Shown piece after piece: positions 52,572 to 59,658 of a stretch of DNA of 64,000 bases. A model generated the notes under the pieces. It was not told where the DNA came from. It saw only the letters and a program-made list of their open reading frames with translations, and searched no databases. Where the stretch lies: positions 62,001 to 126,000 of the forward strand of contig NZ_JANINP010000007.1 in the NCBI RefSeq assembly GCF_024508665.1, written 5' to 3'. The position numbers were made by a program, and so were the translations under genes. This stretch comes from Sphingomonas sp. Its GTDB lineage: Bacteria > Pseudomonadota > Alphaproteobacteria > Sphingomonadales > Sphingomonadaceae. The first letter of the stretch is position 1. Each line of letters opens with the position of its first letter.

Positions 52572-52877
52572 ATGGCGGACGAAAAACTGGTTCTCGAGGA
52601 TTTCGCGCCGCATGTCGGGACTGATTTCACAATCCCGAGAGCCGAGTCCTCGGACCTCGTCGCCTTCAAGCTGATCGACGCGAAGCCGCTGCCTCACAAG
52701 CCCAATTTCGGTGATTTTCGCGATCCGTTCCAACTCGTGTTCCGAGTTGCGGACCAGGACGTCCAACCGCAGGGTCTTTATCGCCTGTCTCATCCTATGA
52801 TGGGAGATCAGGATATCTTTCTGGTTCCGGCGGGGCGCAGCGAGGCTGGTGTCGATTATTGCGCGACGTTCAACTGA
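52572..52877 (+). CDS. DUF6916-like protein of the tail-collar island
   Basis: 101 residues. Sequence blocks VLEDFAPHVGTDFTI, FKLIDAKPLPHKPNFGDFRDPFQLVFRV and QGLYRLSHPMMGDQDIFLVPAGRSEAG-YCATFN resemble the DUF6916 family, a small beta-sandwich that tends to sit beside tail-collar protein genes. It ends with an 8-bp convergent overlap with the GNAT gene. A GGGGGAAGC ribosome site precedes the ATG. Assignment is from memory of the pattern; function unknown. Confidence 0.7.
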   Translation: MADEKLVLEDFAPHVGTDFTIPRAESSDLVAFKLIDAKPLPHKPNFGDFRDPFQLVFRVADQDVQPQGLYRLSHPMMGDQDIFLVPAGRSEAGVDYCATFN

Positions 52878-53400
52878 CGCCGTCGGGCGTCCACTCCATT
52901 TCCAGGTAGATTTCCTCTTCGCGGATCACCTTGAAGCCCATGCGGTCGTATAGCGATTTCGCAGGGTTGATCCGTTCGACAAATATATCGACACCCTTAT
53001 CGCGCGCGCGGGCATAGTCTTGGAGGGCGTTTACAATCGCGGTACCCACGCCGCCGCCACGCCGATCGGGCATCAATGCGATGTCGAGAATATGGACTCG
53101 GGTCTGCCGTTCATCGACGTAAAGCCGGCCGATCGGCGTTCCGTCTCGTTCCAGCACGTCATAGGCGGCATCGGGATAATAGGCCCGATAATGTTTCCGT
53201 TGCGCGCTGAATTGGTGGACCAGAAAAGCGCGCTTCTCGTCCTGCGTCCAGGGGACAAGCGCCAGTTCCTCCGCCCGTGTCGACGCAAAGACTTGCATTA
53301 GGAAGGGCAAATCAGCGTCGGTTTCCGGCCGGAGCGACAAACCTTCTGTCAAAAGGCTTTCCGGCAACGCGAAGGCCGGAATTCCAGCAACTTCGATCAT
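52870..53400 (-). CDS. GNAT-family N-acetyltransferase
   Basis: 176 residues. GNAT fold: LSLRPETDADLPFLMQVFASTRAEELALVPW at the start, then HILDIALMPDRRGGGVGTAIVNALQDYARAR with the acetyl-CoA loop (R-R-G-G-G-V-G) and KSLYDRMGFKVIREEEIYLEMEW at the end. It lies 9 bp downstream of the tail-collar genes in one minus-strand operon, so it may acetylate a component of that system. Confidence 0.88.
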   Translation of the reverse strand: MIEVAGIPAFALPESLLTEGLSLRPETDADLPFLMQVFASTRAEELALVPWTQDEKRAFLVHQFSAQRKHYRAYYPDAAYDVLERDGTPIGRLYVDERQTRVHILDIALMPDRRGGGVGTAIVNALQDYARARDKGVDIFVERINPAKSLYDRMGFKVIREEEIYLEMEWTPDGVS

Positions 53401-53409
53401 GGAAATCGA

Positions 53410-53940
53410 TCAATTCCGTGCCGGGAAGACGCCTTGCAGACAGATGATGAAGGTGACCGCCAGATAAGGTTGCGTATTGTTATGCGGCTGCGATCCCCCG
53501 GCGGTCGAGATCGACTGAGGCGCCAGGAAAACCTGCGTGCCGACTGCCGCCGCGTAGACCCCATTCGGCGACGAATTGGTGAACAGCGTATTGCTCGCCG
53601 GTGTCGCGCCCGGGGTAGAATTCGCGATCGTCGCGCCCGAAATCGAGTGGGTGTGCAGGGGCATTTCCGTGCTGAGCAAGGTGACACTGTTTTCACCGGC
53701 TGTTTCGCCGATCACGTATTGGCTCAGGCCCGCGCCACTGCCCCAGTGCATCGGCGCGCGACCGCGCAGGTCGGGCAGGGCAAAATTTGTCTGACCGTTG
53801 CCCCCGTAGAACGTGCCGATCAAGGAGAACAAGGCGGTGTTTTGAGATATCGCCATGAGCTGGCCGTTGCACAGCGCCCAGCTCCTCGGCGCGAAATTGC
53901 CGGCGAACATCCGAATCTCTGCGACGTAGGGAGTGCTCAT
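53410..53940 (-). CDS. tail-collar (MdpB-like) protein 1
   Basis: 176 residues. Phage tail-collar fold: AEIRMFAGNFAPRSWALCNGQLMAISQNTALFSLIGTFYGGNGQTNFALPDLRGRAPMHWG, then LSTEMPLHTHSI, and C-terminal QPHNNTQPYLAVTFIICLQGVFPARN, which is a conserved ending shared by all three copies. GGAAGGA precedes the ATG. Closest known relatives are microcystin-dependent protein MdpB and phage tail fibre collars; no other phage genes are present. Last of three tandem copies, before the GNAT gene. Confidence 0.88.
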   Translation of the reverse strand: MSTPYVAEIRMFAGNFAPRSWALCNGQLMAISQNTALFSLIGTFYGGNGQTNFALPDLRGRAPMHWGSGAGLSQYVIGETAGENSVTLLSTEMPLHTHSISGATIANSTPGATPASNTLFTNSSPNGVYAAAVGTQVFLAPQSISTAGGSQPHNNTQPYLAVTFIICLQGVFPARN

Positions 53941-53955
53941 TGTCTATCCTTCCGG

Positions 53956-54513
53956 TCAATTCTGGCTCGGGAAGACGCCTTCCAGCGCGATGATGAAGGT
54001 GATGCACAGAAAAGGCATCATATTGTCATGCGGCTGGTTGCCCCCGGCATTGCCGATAATGCCCGCCAGCATCGGCTTCAGGTTGCCAGCCACCGGCGTC
54101 TTGGTCGAATCGGTATAGAGTGTCGCCGAATTCCCGCCGGTTGATTGTTTGGGTCGGCACGGCATCGTGTTCGAGGCGGGAGCGTCGTTGGTCGGATCGG
54201 TATTGTTGGCGACCGGCTGATGCCCGTGCGAGGGTAATTGGGTCGTGATCAGGGTTACGGTCTCCGTCCCGGCCTTCTCCCCAATGACGCGCGTCGACAG
54301 TCCCGGGCCTGTGCCCTGGTGAAGCGGAATGCGTCCCTGGAGATCGGGCAGCGCGAACGTCGTGACGCCGTCGCCACCATAAGTGGTGCCGATCAGCGCA
54401 TATAATGCGTCGTTTTGTGAGATCGGAAGGAGCTGCCCATTGCAGAACGCAAAGCCGCGGGGTTGGAAACTCCCGCCGAACATCTTGACTTCACCGAGAT
54501 AAGGAGTCGCCAT
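53956..54513 (-). CDS. tail-collar (MdpB-like) protein 2
   Basis: 185 residues with the same architecture as copy 1: GEVKMFGGSFQPRGFAFCNGQLLPISQNDALYALIGTTYGGDGVTTFALPDLQGRIPLHQG, then LITTQLPSHGHQPVA and QPHDNMMPFLCITFIIALEGVFPSQN. The middle (about 95-155) differs from copies 1 and 3, as expected for a surface-exposed variable region. GAGAGG lies before the ATG. Operon of three. Confidence 0.88.
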   Translation of the reverse strand: MATPYLGEVKMFGGSFQPRGFAFCNGQLLPISQNDALYALIGTTYGGDGVTTFALPDLQGRIPLHQGTGPGLSTRVIGEKAGTETVTLITTQLPSHGHQPVANNTDPTNDAPASNTMPCRPKQSTGGNSATLYTDSTKTPVAGNLKPMLAGIIGNAGGNQPHDNMMPFLCITFIIALEGVFPSQN

Positions 54514-54548
54514 GATAACCTCTCAATTGCGATAGTGCGCGATGTCGA

Positions 54549-55088
54549 TCAGTTGCGCGACGGAAAGATGCCCTGCAGCGCTATGCAAATGGTCAGCACC
54601 AGATATGGCTGCATATTATTGTGGGGCTGGCTGCTACCCGCGGTCGACATGCTGAGCGGATTGAGATTCACATAGGATGAATTGGGCGCGTTATACGCGG
54701 CGAAATAATCGACCGGCTGAGTGTCAACGTCGTCGGCGAAGACGCCGAGATTGACACCTGCCTTCGTCGCGGGCGACGTCGTCGCAGTGAAACTATGGTT
54801 GTGGAGCGGCATCTCCACGCTGGTCAGCGTGTGATTTTCCTCGCCGCCCACTTCACCCAGCGAAACGTTGGCGAGGCCAGGACCCTGGCCCCAATGTATT
54901 GGCGTACGGCTCTGCAAATTGGGCAGTTGGAACGTCGTCACGCCATTGCCGCCATAGGTGGTCCCAAGAAGCGAGAACAAGGCCGCATTCTGCTGGATGG
55001 ACAAAATCTGGCCGTTGCACATCGCCCAGCCTTTGGGCGCGAAATTGAACGAAAAGGTCCTGATTTCGGCCAGGAAGGGGCTCGACAT
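54549..55088 (-). CDS. tail-collar (MdpB-like) protein 3
   Basis: 179 residues from ATG 55088 (AGGTGG upstream). AEIRTFSFNFAPKGWAMCNGQILSIQQNAALFSLLGTTYGGNGVTTFQLPNLQSRTPIHWG, LTSVEMPLHNHSFTATTS, and QPHNNMQPYLVLTICIALQGIFPSRN. It is first of the operon; its promoter region is shared divergently with the candidate precursor peptide at 55371. Confidence 0.88.
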   Translation of the reverse strand: MSSPFLAEIRTFSFNFAPKGWAMCNGQILSIQQNAALFSLLGTTYGGNGVTTFQLPNLQSRTPIHWGQGPGLANVSLGEVGGEENHTLTSVEMPLHNHSFTATTSPATKAGVNLGVFADDVDTQPVDYFAAYNAPNSSYVNLNPLSMSTAGSSQPHNNMQPYLVLTICIALQGIFPSRN

Positions 55089-55332
55089 TTTCCACCTCTC
55101 GCTTGCTTTGTCGGAAGCGAGGGGTTGTGCGATTCGCTGCACTGGCCCCCCGGCAGCACTATCCAGACCTTAAAAGCGTTCTCCGGCAATTCCTAGCTGA
55201 GTGAGAAAAAAAATATCACCGGAATGGAGATTCGCTTGGAGAAAGGTTCAAAGTGAGTTGAATTTATTTGCCGAAATACCGTTCGACTTGACCTCTGGCG
55301 GAGACTAGGCGCAAAAAGGATTAGGAATAGGC

Positions 55333-55350
55333 GCTGCGCAAGATCGCAGC
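55333..55350 (+). promoter_or_regulatory. 5'-UTR hairpin upstream of the candidate precursor
   Basis: GCTGCG-CAAGAT-CGCAGC is a perfect 6-bp stem ending 6 bases before the GGGGGA ribosome site of the 54-residue peptide gene. It may influence mRNA stability or translation of the peptide. Confidence 0.4.
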
Positions 55351-55370
55351 ATTGTTGGGGGAATTTTGCG

Positions 55371-55535
55371 ATGTTGGCCACAGGCGAGCCTTCTTTCGGA
55401 CTGGAACCGTCGAATAAGCGCAAGCAGTGGGAAACGCCGGTGGTGATCATTGCCTCGGCGGAACGCGCAACATTGACGAGCTTTAACACCGTCATCCCAG
55501 ATACGCAGGCTACATCGACGAGCCAGGGATCGTAA
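55371..55535 (+). CDS. candidate RiPP precursor, 54 residues, Ser/Thr-rich C-terminus
   Basis: A short frame with a strong GGGGGA ribosome site 8 bases before the ATG. Residues W20-E-T-P23-V-V25 match the W/Y-x2-P-x-(L/I/V) recognition motif of RRE-bound leaders, exactly as in the lasso precursor at 4.4 kb (W-x2-P). From Thr34 on, ten of the last 21 residues are Ser/Thr, and the C-terminus is Ser (ATSTSQGS). There is one Asn (39) and one Asp (44) in this region. No Gly after a Thr-x pair, so it is not a canonical lasso core. It converges on the modification operon, ending 16 bp before the asparagine-synthase-like gene. It looks like the substrate of that operon; this is inference. Confidence 0.65.
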   Translation: MLATGEPSFGLEPSNKRKQWETPVVIIASAERATLTSFNTVIPDTQATSTSQGS

Positions 55536-55551
55536 CGGCGCGGACTTCACG

Positions 55552-57456
55552 TCAGCGATTGCTGCGGTCGAGCCACGCCAAGAACCGAGCCGTTGTCAGC
55601 GCCTTCATTGCAAAGCCCAGCCGGATACGGTCACTCAGCCGTTCTTCCGACACCCCGTCGCGGAGCATTGCGGCGAGCGCATCTACGTCGATGTACCGTG
55701 CGATTGCGTCATCATGCCGAACGTCATCCAGTGCCGCGAGCATAGCGGGCGCGGCCTGGATATCCATTGATAGCAAATCGGGTTGTTCCCGATCATTGCC
55801 CGGCATCCGTCGGATCAAGGCGGGAGGAAGCCGGTCGGCGAAGGCGGTGCGAGCCAGCCATCTTTCGCGACCGTCGCGAAACAACAAATGATCTGGCAAG
55901 GCGCAGCCCAGTTCCACGATGCGCTTGTCGTGAAACGGTCGGGTCAAGTCGAGATCCGGTGTCATGGCGATGTAATTGCCGGCAGCGCCGGCCGAGGTCC
56001 AATTGCAGATTTCCAACCATAGTCCGCGCCAGCGAGGACCGGGATGAAACCCGTCCCGCAACCGACGGCGGCTGACGACACCGTTGGCGAAAGCTCGCAA
56101 GGCAAAGTCGCGCTGTACGCCGCGTCGCTGCCAAGCCGGACGAAAGCCGTTGACCGCAACGCGCCATGGCCGGCGCACCCATTGCGGCACCAAGGCACTG
56201 AGCACATCGCGCCCAAATACGCGCCAGGCTGACCAACCGGTGAAGCGCATTCGCGCCCGGTATTCACGCACGAAGCGGCGGACGTCGCCGCTACGAAGAA
56301 TGGCGCCGAGCATCGCGGCATCAAATACGTTGACGGTGTAGTCGCCCCCATGGCCGTCTAGGATTAGGCGAGACCCTGCAGCCCGTGCCATCTCGCCCAT
56401 CCGGCACCGGACGACGCTTGGCGGCTGGTGACGAAAGGTCCGGCCGAATGTCGCTTCGAGATCGTCGTAGCTGGTTTCCTCGCCTCGAACATAGTAGCGT
56501 AAATCGAGGCCCGGCAGCCCGCGAAAGGCCTCCACGGCAGAGCGGGCGTTGCGTCGCGAATCACCTTCCTTCAGGACCGACGCGATGCACGTGAGCACCC
56601 ATCCGCGCGCTGCGACGATCGGCCCGGCAATCGTGGCGATGATGCCGCTGTCGAAGCCGCCGCTGAACAGCAAAGACGGCGGATCGTTCAGCCGCCTCAG
56701 CCGGCACGCCACCGCCTCCTCGATCGTCGCGCGATAGGTCGCGAGATAATATGCGTCGTCGCGGTCGAGATGTACGGGGCCGGCGTGCGGCTCCCAGTAA
56801 CGGTTGATTGTGACAATACCACCAGCGGTCAGAGACAGCGTCGTGCCGCCTGGAAGCACGTGGATGTCGGCGTAGATGAGTTCGCCCGCGATTCGCTCGG
56901 TCGACTTCAACAGTCGGCGGGCCAATTCGTCCTCGTTCACTCGACGCGGGACGTCGTCGGCCGCGAAAAGTCCGCCAAGTTCGGTGGCGAACGCCAGGAA
57001 GCCATCCCCGTAGTGATAATGGATCACGCGCTGGCCCATGTGGTCGCGGCCGAGCAGCAAGGTGCCTCTCGCTCGATCCCAGATCGCGAAGGCAAAATCG
57101 CCGAGCAGGTGGCGCGCGCAATCGTCACCCCAATGGCGCCAGGCGGCCAGCAATAATTCGCTGTCGGGCAGAACGGCAAGGTCGGCGTCGGCGATGCCGA
57201 GCGCGGTGGCGAGTTCCTCGCGGTTGTCCAGGCGCAGGTCGGCGACGAGCACCGCGTCGCGGGTGATGCTCGGTTGCGCCTCGTAGATATCCTCGCGATT
57301 GACCCGCAGCAGGCAATGGCCCAGCGCGAGGCGGCCAAGCTCGACGGTCTCGACGCCGTCGGCACCGCGATGCTTCATGGCTCGAGCCATGCGGTCGACG
57401 CAGCGCGGCGAAACGTCGGCGCCATCGAACCGCACCACGCCGCAAATGGCACTCAT
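55552..57456 (-). CDS. asparagine-synthase-like peptide-modifying enzyme
   Basis: 634 residues, an asparagine synthetase fold: N-terminal glutaminase-like domain (GADGVETVELGRLALGHCLL, HLLGDFAFAIWDRARGTLLLGRDHMGQR) and synthetase domain with the ATP loop SGGFDSGI (about 265-272) and LDGHGGDYTVN (about 366-376). The start MSAICGVVRFDG puts Cys at position 5, not at the N-terminus, so glutamine use is doubtful, as in lasso C proteins. It would adenylate a carboxylate of the peptide for amide bond formation. Last gene of the minus-strand operon; the PqqD-like gene ends 27 bp upstream. Confidence 0.85.
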   Translation of the reverse strand: MSAICGVVRFDGADVSPRCVDRMARAMKHRGADGVETVELGRLALGHCLLRVNREDIYEAQPSITRDAVLVADLRLDNREELATALGIADADLAVLPDSELLLAAWRHWGDDCARHLLGDFAFAIWDRARGTLLLGRDHMGQRVIHYHYGDGFLAFATELGGLFAADDVPRRVNEDELARRLLKSTERIAGELIYADIHVLPGGTTLSLTAGGIVTINRYWEPHAGPVHLDRDDAYYLATYRATIEEAVACRLRRLNDPPSLLFSGGFDSGIIATIAGPIVAARGWVLTCIASVLKEGDSRRNARSAVEAFRGLPGLDLRYYVRGEETSYDDLEATFGRTFRHQPPSVVRCRMGEMARAAGSRLILDGHGGDYTVNVFDAAMLGAILRSGDVRRFVREYRARMRFTGWSAWRVFGRDVLSALVPQWVRRPWRVAVNGFRPAWQRRGVQRDFALRAFANGVVSRRRLRDGFHPGPRWRGLWLEICNWTSAGAAGNYIAMTPDLDLTRPFHDKRIVELGCALPDHLLFRDGRERWLARTAFADRLPPALIRRMPGNDREQPDLLSMDIQAAPAMLAALDDVRHDDAIARYIDVDALAAMLRDGVSEERLSDRIRLGFAMKALTTARFLAWLDRSNR

Positions 57457-57483
57457 CGCCGTTGAACCGGTTTCCGCTCTCGC

Positions 57484-57750
57484 TCAGCTGGCATCGCCGA
57501 TCCGAACCGCCTGATGTTGGCCGAGCGTGGCGATGAACGAATCGACCTCCGCCCGGCAGATTGCAGGATCGACGTCATACTCGCTGACCAATGCGCGGCA
57601 CAGCGCCTCGATCGAGCGCGGCGTTTCGAGCAATTCCCAGATGCGCGCGCCGACCGGCGAGAGGCCGATATAATTGCCGTTGGTCGCGCTCATCATGACC
57701 ATCTCGTCGCCCACCTTGGCTGCGAGCCAGTCTCCGTCTCGATAAATCAC
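57484..57750 (-). CDS. PqqD-like RiPP recognition element protein
   Basis: 88 residues: DGDWLAAKVGDEMVMMSATNGNYIGLSPVGARIWELLETPRSIEALCRALVSEYDVDPAICRAEVDSFIATL. This is the standard PqqD/RRE order of hairpin, winged helix and acidic helix. It should bind the leader of a precursor peptide (candidate at 55371). It overlaps the sulfotransferase gene by ATGA. Confidence 0.86.
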   Translation of the reverse strand: MIYRDGDWLAAKVGDEMVMMSATNGNYIGLSPVGARIWELLETPRSIEALCRALVSEYDVDPAICRAEVDSFIATLGQHQAVRIGDAS

Positions 57751-58646
57751 TGCTGTCCCCCTGCGTCAGCCATAGATCGGCTATAGTTGAGCCGATCCAT
57801 CATTACTGCATGATCACGTTCGATTTGAAGTACTTGCGCGCTCGTCAATTCGTCCCTCCAACCGCCCGACGTGCCCCGGCGGAAAAATCCGTTCATCTTG
57901 CGGGGCGCTTCGCGAAAGCCTTTCTCGGTCTCCTGGCGCCGCAACTCGCTGATCGAAGCAAAGGCGACCGCACGATCGATTGCCTCGGGGTTAGGTTCCA
58001 ATCCCGCGAACCGCAACGCTGCCGACAGGGTCGCCGCTGTGTCGGTCAGCATGTCCTCGTACCGGACTAGATGGACGGGGATGTCGCGCTGGTCGAGCCA
58101 ACTCCGCGCAAAGCCACTCCAGCCGCACAAGCGCTGCCGAAATTGGCGATCGAGTCGATCCGATGCCGAAGCGAGGCAGAAATCGGCGTCGTTCATCCGG
58201 GTTATGGCCGTGTCTATCGAACTGCCCATATGGTGGGCGAAGGACGCCGCGACATCGCGCGGATCCCGGACGAACAGGATCGCCCCAGTCGCACCGCTCG
58301 ATCCCGCCATCAGCGGTTCGCCGCGATCGGTAAACGTATATGCGTCGTGCGCCTTGACGAACCGCACCGGAAAACAGGGATCGTCCGGATCGGCCAAGGT
58401 TTCGCCCAACGCGGCATAGGCGTAGGTAGCCGGACGCAGCCGGTCGATCTCGTCGTTCGTCAGCAGCGAAGAATCGATCAGCGTCTGCTGGTCGAACGGA
58501 TTGCGAGCGCTGGCGATCGGATCGGTGCTTTCGATCAGATTGATGTCGACGGGACTATCGCTGTTCGACCACAAATTCGCGACCAGGATGCGGAACCAGG
58601 TGTTGCCCGACTTCGGATAGGAAGCCAGCCAGATCGTGGGGATCAC
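57747..58646 (-). CDS. PAPS-dependent sulfotransferase
   Basis: 299 residues of the cytosolic sulfotransferase fold. 5'-phosphosulfate loop YPKSGNTWFR (10-19), candidate catalytic His100 in FVKAHDAY, 3'-phosphate site RDPRDVAAS (about 128-136) and the terminal R-x-G-x-x-G-x-W-R motif in RRGTSGGWRDELT (256-268). All key elements are intact, so activity is likely. Donor is PAPS; acceptor is a hydroxyl, here perhaps Ser/Thr of the neighbouring peptide. ATGA overlaps with both neighbours show tight operon coupling. Confidence 0.9.
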   Translation of the reverse strand: MIPTIWLASYPKSGNTWFRILVANLWSNSDSPVDINLIESTDPIASARNPFDQQTLIDSSLLTNDEIDRLRPATYAYAALGETLADPDDPCFPVRFVKAHDAYTFTDRGEPLMAGSSGATGAILFVRDPRDVAASFAHHMGSSIDTAITRMNDADFCLASASDRLDRQFRQRLCGWSGFARSWLDQRDIPVHLVRYEDMLTDTAATLSAALRFAGLEPNPEAIDRAVAFASISELRRQETEKGFREAPRKMNGFFRRGTSGGWRDELTSAQVLQIERDHAVMMDRLNYSRSMADAGGQQ

Positions 58647-59566
58647 GGTGCCGCGTCCCCCAATCCGATGTCCGCCCAGTGTGTCTGCAGCATCGCGATT
58701 GTCGCCGGCATCTCATCGAACCCGAACTGCCGCTTCAGCCGGAAAATGCCTGCCGTCGCGGCGAGGGCGGCGGCGGCGCGAAAATAGATTTCCCTTTGGT
58801 TCAGCCGATGCACGAGCAATGGGCGATATGCATTGGCGACGAGCAATCTGGTCGCGTCGACGACGTTAGGCTGTTCGATATCGGGCAATTGCTGCCCGCG
58901 TATCTCGATCAGCGCATAGACCGCGCCGATCGACACCGCTGCATCACTGGCGGCGGCGGGCTCGACATAGAATTTTCGCAGCCGATTGCGCATCGGGTCA
59001 CCGCGGCGATCGCCGAGGCCGAGCTCGTCGATACTCTTTTCCCACAGCCGAAGTTGGCGGCCGTCGGCCTGGATTTTGGGAATACCGTCACTGCCGATCT
59101 CGATCGCGCATTGGTCGTCGGCAATGAGCGAATAGCCCCGTTCGCCGAGCGCCGCGGCCAAGGTCGACTTGCCCGCGCCGGACTGTCCGCAAAACAGCAC
59201 CGCCTTGCCGCCGACCATCACTGCGCTGGCGTGGAGAACGATATGATTGCGCTGATGGAGGAGCACGCCGAACACACTGCCGGAGAGGAACACCGCCACA
59301 TCCTGCAGTTCGGCATCCTCTTCCGCCTCGAAGGCGATCGAACGTCCCCCCTCCAGCAGGAAGCGCGCGACATTCGGGACATGCATCAGGAAACGCCCGT
59401 CGGCGCGCTGCCAGGTTGGACCAATCGCACTCGCGCCATCCAACGTTCTGGGTACTGCCGCGCGGCGAATCGTCACATCGGGTGCGCCGTTCGGATTGCC
59501 CGGAATCAGGCCGGGAAGGGTCACCTCACTGGCGACTTCGAGCCCCGATACGCGATACGAATACAT
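58643..59566 (-). CDS. HPr-kinase-like protein of the sulfotransferase cluster
   Basis: 307 residues from ATG 59566 (GGGGGA upstream). Start MYSYRVSGLEVASEVTLPGL matches the first HPr-kinase-like protein at 3.4-4.4 kb. Walker A GQSGAGKST (about 127-135) follows HIVLHASAVMVGGKAVLFC; DDQCAIEI (about 149-156) is the second conserved loop. In lasso clusters such kinases phosphorylate the C-terminal Ser of the precursor. The candidate peptide here also ends in Ser. Overlaps the sulfotransferase by ATGA. Confidence 0.84.
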   Translation of the reverse strand: MYSYRVSGLEVASEVTLPGLIPGNPNGAPDVTIRRAAVPRTLDGASAIGPTWQRADGRFLMHVPNVARFLLEGGRSIAFEAEEDAELQDVAVFLSGSVFGVLLHQRNHIVLHASAVMVGGKAVLFCGQSGAGKSTLAAALGERGYSLIADDQCAIEIGSDGIPKIQADGRQLRLWEKSIDELGLGDRRGDPMRNRLRKFYVEPAAASDAAVSIGAVYALIEIRGQQLPDIEQPNVVDATRLLVANAYRPLLVHRLNQREIYFRAAAALAATAGIFRLKRQFGFDEMPATIAMLQTHWADIGLGDAAP

Positions 59567-59658
59567 CGCTTTCCCCCGCGATTGCCCGCCGGGCATACGA
59601 AGGACCGTGTAGCCGTTCAAGGCGTTAAAGTCGTTCTCAGATTTCGCTGAACGCGAGC

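Noticed and set aside
53410..55088. Prophage remnant suggested by tail-collar proteins
   Set aside because: No other phage structural, replication or lysis genes are nearby; the genes sit with GNAT and DUF6916-like neighbours and have normal host composition.
55371..55535. Canonical lasso core with Ser37-Asp44 forming an 8-residue ring
   Set aside because: The spacing fits a ring, but Thr is at -1 rather than -2 and no Gly starts the core, so I do not call it a lasso peptide.
55552..57456. Housekeeping asparagine synthetase
   Set aside because: No N-terminal Cys and placement with PqqD-like, kinase and sulfotransferase genes; the same applies to the gene at 1179-3038.
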